From: Chitinophagales bacterium
Lineage (GTDB): Bacteria; Bacteroidota; Bacteroidia; Chitinophagales; Chitinophagaceae
Reading direction: 5' to 3'
Length of the DNA: 50,618 nucleotides
Assembly (NCBI GenBank): GCA_013297995.1
Contig: JAAFJB010000018.1
Coordinates: forward strand, 1 to 50,618
Shown here: positions 46,786-50,618 of the stretch, in pieces
Numbering within the stretch: position 1 is the first letter of the stretch
Layout of the letters: the number at the start of each line of letters is the position of its first letter
Position numbers and translations under genes: made by a program
The notes under the pieces: model-generated
Told to the model about the DNA's origin: nothing
The model's input: only the letters and a program-made list of their open reading frames with translations
Databases searched by the model: none

Positions 46786-48390
46786 ATGAGTGAAGACCAT
46801 AAAAGAATACTAGAAGCCCAACTTTGGAACATTGCCAATACGCTACGTGGCAAAATGAATGCAGACGAATTTCGGGACTATATTTTAGGCTTTATTTTCT
46901 ATAAATACCTGAGCGAGAAAATGAACATTTTCGCTGACGAAATATTAAAGCAAGACCATGTTAAGTTTCGGGACATTACACCAAAGACAGCAGATGGAAA
47001 AGAATTTATTGAAGCTATTAAAGAAGAAGCACTTGAAAAATTAGGCTACTTTTTAAGACCCGAAGAATTGTTTACAGAAGTTGCCATACGTGGAAAAGGC
47101 GACAACGAAGAAGATGTTGACAAATTTGACGAAAGCAAAACCAATTTCATTTTAGAGGACTTACAAAAAATTCTTATCAATATCCAGTTGAGTACTATGG
47201 GTACTGACAGCGAAGAAGATTATGAAAATCTCTTTGAGGATATGGATTTGAACAGTTCAAAATTGGGTAAAACACCCGAAGCAAGAAATGCAATCATTGC
47301 AAAAGTGCTAACGCACCTTGACAAAATTGATTTCAAGTTAAATGACCTTAACGAAGTTGATGTTTTAGGCGATGCCTATGAATATTTGATAGGGCAATTT
47401 GCTAGTGGTGCAGGAAAAAAAGCAGGTGAATTTTATACACCGCAAGCAGTTTCTAAAATATTGGCAAAAATTGTTACCACCGGAAAACAAAAATTAAAAT
47501 CTGTTTACGACCCAACTTGTGGTTCAGGTTCTTTATTGCTTCGTGTGGCAAGAGAGGTGGAAGATGTAAGTAATTTTTACGGACAAGAAATGAACCGTAC
47601 CACTTACAACCTTGCCCGAATGAATATGATTTTGCACGGTGTACATTACCGAAAGTTTGATATTAAGCAAGACGATACACTTGAACATCCACAACATATT
47701 GACCAACAATTTGAAGCCATTGTAGCCAATCCACCATTTTCGGCTCAATGGAGTGCCAACCCTTTGTTTACAAGCGACGACCGTTTTAGCCAGTACGGAA
47801 GACTTGCACCAAGTAGCAAAGCCGACTTTGCTTTTGTGCAACATATGATTTACCATTTGGCAGACAATGGAACAATGGCAATTGTACTACCTCACGGTGC
47901 TTTGTTTCGTGGCGGTGCAGAGCAACATATTCGCAGGTATCTGATAGAAAATAAAAACTTTTTAGATGCTGTTATTGGCTTGCCAGCCAATATATTTTAT
48001 GGTACAAGTATTCCCACTTGTATAATGGTTTTTAAAAAATGTAGAGAAAATCCTGACGATATTTTGTTTATTGATGCCAGCGGAAGCAACCATTACGAAA
48101 AAGTAAAAACACAAAATGTTTTAAGAGCCAAAGACATTGATTTAATTATTGAAACTTACCGCAACAGAACGGAATTAGCAAAGTACAGCAAGAAATCAAC
48201 TTTAGAAGAAATTGCTAAAAACGATTACAACCTAAATATACCGAGGTATGTAGATACGTTTGAAGCAGAAGAAAGTATAGATATTGATGCAATAGCCGCA
48301 GCACTAAAAGCATTAGAAACAGCAATAAAAAACACCGATGAAACCATTGCAAAATTCTGTAAGGAATTGGGGATTGTAACACCGGTTTAA
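46786..48390 (+). CDS. hsdM: Type I restriction-modification system methyltransferase subunit
   Basis: 534 residues. The N-terminal helical domain (about 1-170) is followed by an N6-adenine methyltransferase with DPTCGSGS at 242-249 (SAM site) and NPPF at 315-318 (catalytic motif IV). With HsdS it methylates adenine in a bipartite DNA target. It is the first gene of hsdM - KilA-N - hsdS. A 30-bp inverted repeat lies just after its stop. The promoter is not clear; TACCTTGG at 46752 is one base from the consensus. Confidence 0.96.
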   Translation: MSEDHKRILEAQLWNIANTLRGKMNADEFRDYILGFIFYKYLSEKMNIFADEILKQDHVKFRDITPKTADGKEFIEAIKEEALEKLGYFLRPEELFTEVAIRGKGDNEEDVDKFDESKTNFILEDLQKILINIQLSTMGTDSEEDYENLFEDMDLNSSKLGKTPEARNAIIAKVLTHLDKIDFKLNDLNEVDVLGDAYEYLIGQFASGAGKKAGEFYTPQAVSKILAKIVTTGKQKLKSVYDPTCGSGSLLLRVAREVEDVSNFYGQEMNRTTYNLARMNMILHGVHYRKFDIKQDDTLEHPQHIDQQFEAIVANPPFSAQWSANPLFTSDDRFSQYGRLAPSSKADFAFVQHMIYHLADNGTMAIVLPHGALFRGGAEQHIRRYLIENKNFLDAVIGLPANIFYGTSIPTCIMVFKKCRENPDDILFIDASGSNHYEKVKTQNVLRAKDIDLIIETYRNRTELAKYSKKSTLEEIAKNDYNLNIPRYVDTFEAEESIDIDAIAAALKALETAIKNTDETIAKFCKELGIVTPV

Positions 48391-48401
48391 AAACAGAAAA
48401 G

Positions 48402-48431
48402 TATCATCTTCCCGACATCGGGAAGATGATA
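48402..48431. repeat. Perfect 14-bp inverted repeat between hsdM and the KilA-N gene
   Basis: Arms 48402-48415 and 48418-48431 are exactly complementary, with a 2-base loop. No T run follows on the plus strand, so it does not look like a terminator for hsdM. It may be an operator, a mobile palindromic element or a processing hairpin. Confidence 0.8.
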
Positions 48432-48493
48432 GCAAAAACAATAAATGAATAACTAATTACGCCGAATTCGCCATAATTAAAATAGTTAAAAAT

Positions 48494-49318
48494 ATGCCCA
48501 AAAACAAAATCATAAATGTAAAAGGATTGGAAATAACCATTTTTAATGGCGAACAATCTGATTATATTTCGTTAACGGATATTGCCCGGTATAAGGATGC
48601 CGAAAATACAGATGCTATTGTACAAAATTGGATGCGTAATAGAAACACAGTTGAATTATTAGGCTTTTGGGAACAACTGCACAACGTAAATTTTAAACCC
48701 CTCGAATTCGAGGGGTTTAGAAAACAGGCAGGGTTAAATAGCTTTGTACTTACACCAAAAAAATGGATTGAAACTACTAATGCCATTGGAATTGCTTCTA
48801 AATCGGGCAGGTATGGCGGCACTTTTGCACACAAAGACATTGCCTTTGAATTTGCCTCTTGGATTTCAATTGAATTCAAATTGTATATTATCAAAGAGTT
48901 TCAACGCCTTAAAGATGATGAAAACGACAGGTTGCAACTTACCTGGAACCTGCAACGCACCCTTGCCAAAATAAACTACCGCATACATACCGATGCCATT
49001 AAAGAAAAACTATTACCACCCACATTACCCAAAGAAAAAATAAATTTTGTATATGCCGATGAAGCCGATTTACTAAACGTAGCCCTGTTTGGTATTACCG
49101 CCAAACAGTGGAGAGATGCAAACCCAAAAGCAGCAGCCAATATAAGAGACGAAGCCACAATAGAACAATTAGTTGTATTGTCAAATCTTGAAAGTATTAA
49201 TGCAGTACTGATACACCAAAACCAAACACAACCACAAAGATTACAACAATTAAATACCATTGCCATTACGCAAATGAAATCTTTATTGGGCAACGCAACC
49301 CTAAAAAAATTGAAATAA
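48494..49318 (+). CDS. KilA-N domain protein in a type I restriction-modification locus
   Basis: 274 residues. The KilA-N DNA-binding region (about 20-145) has ISLTDIARYKDAENTDAIVQNW, LNSFVLTPKKWIETTNAIGI and GGTFAHKDIAFEFASWISIEF, which ends in KEFQRLK. The C-terminal helical part has no family I can name. KilA-N proteins are common in phages and in Bacteroidota type I loci, but the function there is not described as far as I know. Residues 68-75 (KPLEFEGF) are encoded by a perfect palindrome. Its stop overlaps the hsdS start (TAATG). Confidence 0.85.
   Translation: MPKNKIINVKGLEITIFNGEQSDYISLTDIARYKDAENTDAIVQNWMRNRNTVELLGFWEQLHNVNFKPLEFEGFRKQAGLNSFVLTPKKWIETTNAIGIASKSGRYGGTFAHKDIAFEFASWISIEFKLYIIKEFQRLKDDENDRLQLTWNLQRTLAKINYRIHTDAIKEKLLPPTLPKEKINFVYADEADLLNVALFGITAKQWRDANPKAAANIRDEATIEQLVVLSNLESINAVLIHQNQTQPQRLQQLNTIAITQMKSLLGNATLKKLK
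48694..48719. repeat. 26-bp perfect palindrome inside the KilA-N gene
   Basis: Each 13-base half is the exact reverse complement of the other, with no spacer; the centre is GAATTC. It lies in frame and encodes residues 68-75 of the KilA-N protein. Confidence 0.93.
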
Positions 49319-50544
49319 TGGAAAAGCAAATGAATATACCACCATTGCGTTTCCCTGAATTTAATGGAGAATGGGAAAAGAAAAAGTTGGGGGAAGTGGC
49401 GACTTTTTCAAAAGGAAAAGGAATATCAAAAGCAGACATTATTGCAGATGGTAAAACTGAATGTATTCGTTATGGCGAACTCTATACAGTTTATGGCGAA
49501 ACGATTAATGAAATAAAATCAAGAACAAATATTGAAGATAAAAATTTAGTATTTAGTGAAGCAAACGACGTTATCATTCCAGCATCAGGAGAAACGCAAA
49601 TTGATATTGCAACGGCTTCTTGTGTTTTGAAAAGTGGAATTGCTTTAGGCGGTGATTTGAATATTATCAAGACAAAATATAATGGCGTTTACTTATCTTA
49701 TTATTTGAATAGTGCAAAAAAACAAGACATTGCAAATTTGGCTCAAGGTATTTCTGTTGTGCATTTGTATTCAAGTCAGTTAGCAATTTTATCCCTCTCT
49801 TTCCCCACCCTACCCGAGCAAACCAAAATAGCCCATTTCCTTACCAGCTTAGATGAAAAACTACAAGCCCTAAAAAAGAAAAAAAGCCTTTTAGAAGATT
49901 ACAAAAAAGGCGTAATGCAAAAACTCTTTTCACAAGAGTTGAGATTTAAAGATGATAAAGGAAATGAGTTTGCTGATTGGGAAGTGAAGAAGTTGGGGGA
50001 GTTTTTTTATTCGGAAAAAGGAAGAGGAATTTCAAAAAGCAAAATTGATGGAAATGGAAAATATGAATGTGTTTTGTATGGAGAATTATATACAAAGTAT
50101 AATGAAGTAATTTTTGAAGTTGTTAGCAAAACAAATGAAGAAGATGGCATAAAATCTAAAATAGGAGATTTATTAATTCCTAGTTCCACAACCACAACAG
50201 GAATAGATTTGGCAAATGTTACAGCATTAAATAAAAATGATGTTTTATTAGGTGGAGATATTACTGTTTTACGAAGTGAAGAAAAAATTAATAATGTTTT
50301 TTATGCCTACTATTTATCAAATCATAAAAAAGATGAAATCGCAAGTTACGCACAAGGCAGTACAATAGTTCATTTATACTATAACCATATTAGAGAAATG
50401 ATTATTGACTTGCCGTCCCTTCCCGAACAAACCCTCATCGCCAATTTCCTATCCTCCATAGATAAAAAAATAAACCATACCCAAATGCAAGTAACCCAAA
50501 CCGAACAATGGAAAAAAGGACTATTACAAAAAATGTTTTGTTAG
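49318..50544 (+). CDS. hsdS: Type I restriction-modification specificity subunit with two homologous recognition domains
   Basis: 408 residues: TRD1 (about 10-165), a central helical spacer (about 166-205, LPEQTKIAHFLTSLDEKL), TRD2 (about 215-367) and a C-terminal helix (LPEQTLIANFLSSIDKKI). The two TRDs are strikingly similar: residues 31-74 and 233-276 share 26 identities in 44 positions, including YGELYT in both. HsdS chooses the DNA target of the HsdM/HsdR complex. Near-equal TRDs predict half-sites that mirror each other. The start overlaps the KilA-N stop by one base. Confidence 0.95.
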   Translation: MEKQMNIPPLRFPEFNGEWEKKKLGEVATFSKGKGISKADIIADGKTECIRYGELYTVYGETINEIKSRTNIEDKNLVFSEANDVIIPASGETQIDIATASCVLKSGIALGGDLNIIKTKYNGVYLSYYLNSAKKQDIANLAQGISVVHLYSSQLAILSLSFPTLPEQTKIAHFLTSLDEKLQALKKKKSLLEDYKKGVMQKLFSQELRFKDDKGNEFADWEVKKLGEFFYSEKGRGISKSKIDGNGKYECVLYGELYTKYNEVIFEVVSKTNEEDGIKSKIGDLLIPSSTTTTGIDLANVTALNKNDVLLGGDITVLRSEEKINNVFYAYYLSNHKKDEIASYAQGSTIVHLYYNHIREMIIDLPSLPEQTLIANFLSSIDKKINHTQMQVTQTEQWKKGLLQKMFC

Positions 50545-50618
50545 AATATGAAGATAATACAGAACGCTCCTACGGAGCTACAAATGCACTTAACCACTAA
50601 TTTTCTACAATCGGCAAG
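50545..50618. other. Right edge, no gene
   Basis: Holds a short hairpin, GCTCC-TAC-GGAGC (50566-50578), of a type I recall as a dispersed palindrome in Bacteroidota genomes. No hsdR is seen; it would have to start beyond the window. Confidence 0.5.

Noticed and set aside
48402..48431. Terminator for hsdM
   Set aside because: No T run follows on the plus strand and hsdM, the KilA-N gene and hsdS look co-transcribed; listed as an inverted repeat instead.
1..50618. CRISPR arrays, tRNA or rRNA genes, insertion sequences
   Set aside because: No regularly spaced repeats, cloverleaf-like segments, rRNA blocks or transposase-like proteins were seen.

Overview
The window reads as a chromosomal segment of a Bacteroidota bacterium, most likely of the Chitinophagaceae. 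Four things point there: (i) TAnnTTTG-type -7 promoter elements in front of rpsJ, rpsA, bamD and pckA; (ii) start codons preceded by A-rich tracts rather than Shine-Dalgarno sequences; (iii) many parts of the Bacteroidota-specific type IX secretion system (T9SS), namely a PorD/DUF4835 protein, a PorP/SprF protein, a type B gliding-motility-type cargo and a type A sorting domain; (iv) the gene neighbourhoods bamD-omega-coaBC and S10-spc. The genus cannot be fixed from sequence reading alone.

Layout. 1-232: 3' end of fusA with a strong terminator, then about 450 bp without a gene. 687-13053: a long S10/spc ribosomal protein run (rpsJ to rplO, then secY and map), with a structured 281-bp gap before rplC and an intrinsic terminator between rplO and secY. 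The usual alpha-operon genes (infA, rpmJ, rpsM, rpsK, rpsD, rpoA, rplQ) do not follow map. 13093-15125: a BaiN/HI0933-type flavoprotein and two small secreted proteins. 15265-17199: rpsA. 17342-23005: bamD and the omega subunit, then, after a terminator, coaBC, porD, a DUF4296 lipoprotein, the two 3-oxoacid CoA-transferase subunits and a peroxiredoxin. 23110-28247: a T9SS-sorting-domain-only protein, rlmI, grpE-dnaJ and a VWA-domain protein. 28318-34693: mostly minus-strand genes (hpt, a LysM glucosaminidase, an O-methyltransferase, a sodium/solute symporter, an outer-membrane protein, a GlcD-like FAD oxidase) plus a LOG-family gene on the plus strand. 34946-41954: pckA behind an imperfect 61-bp tandem repeat, a methyltransferase, an unknown acidic protein, a deoxynucleoside kinase, trpS and recG. 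41967-46676: a large T9SS type B cargo and a PorP/SprF partner. 46786-50544: a type I restriction-modification locus, hsdM - KilA-N protein - hsdS, with no hsdR before the window ends.

How the genes work together. The first third is translation and protein export. The middle joins envelope biogenesis (BamD, PorD, PorP, T9SS cargo), proteostasis (GrpE/DnaJ), CoA and ketone-body metabolism, nucleotide salvage (HPRT, deoxynucleoside kinase) and gluconeogenesis (PEP carboxykinase). The right end is an accessory defence locus.

The points most worth a second look are: the HsdS whose two target-recognition domains are clear homologues of each other; the KilA-N gene between hsdM and hsdS, with a 26-bp perfect palindrome inside its coding sequence; recG, whose conserved N-terminus continues upstream of the first ATG with no standard start codon; mutually exclusive pairings in the rplC leader; and the T9SS signal protein that is almost nothing but a sorting domain.
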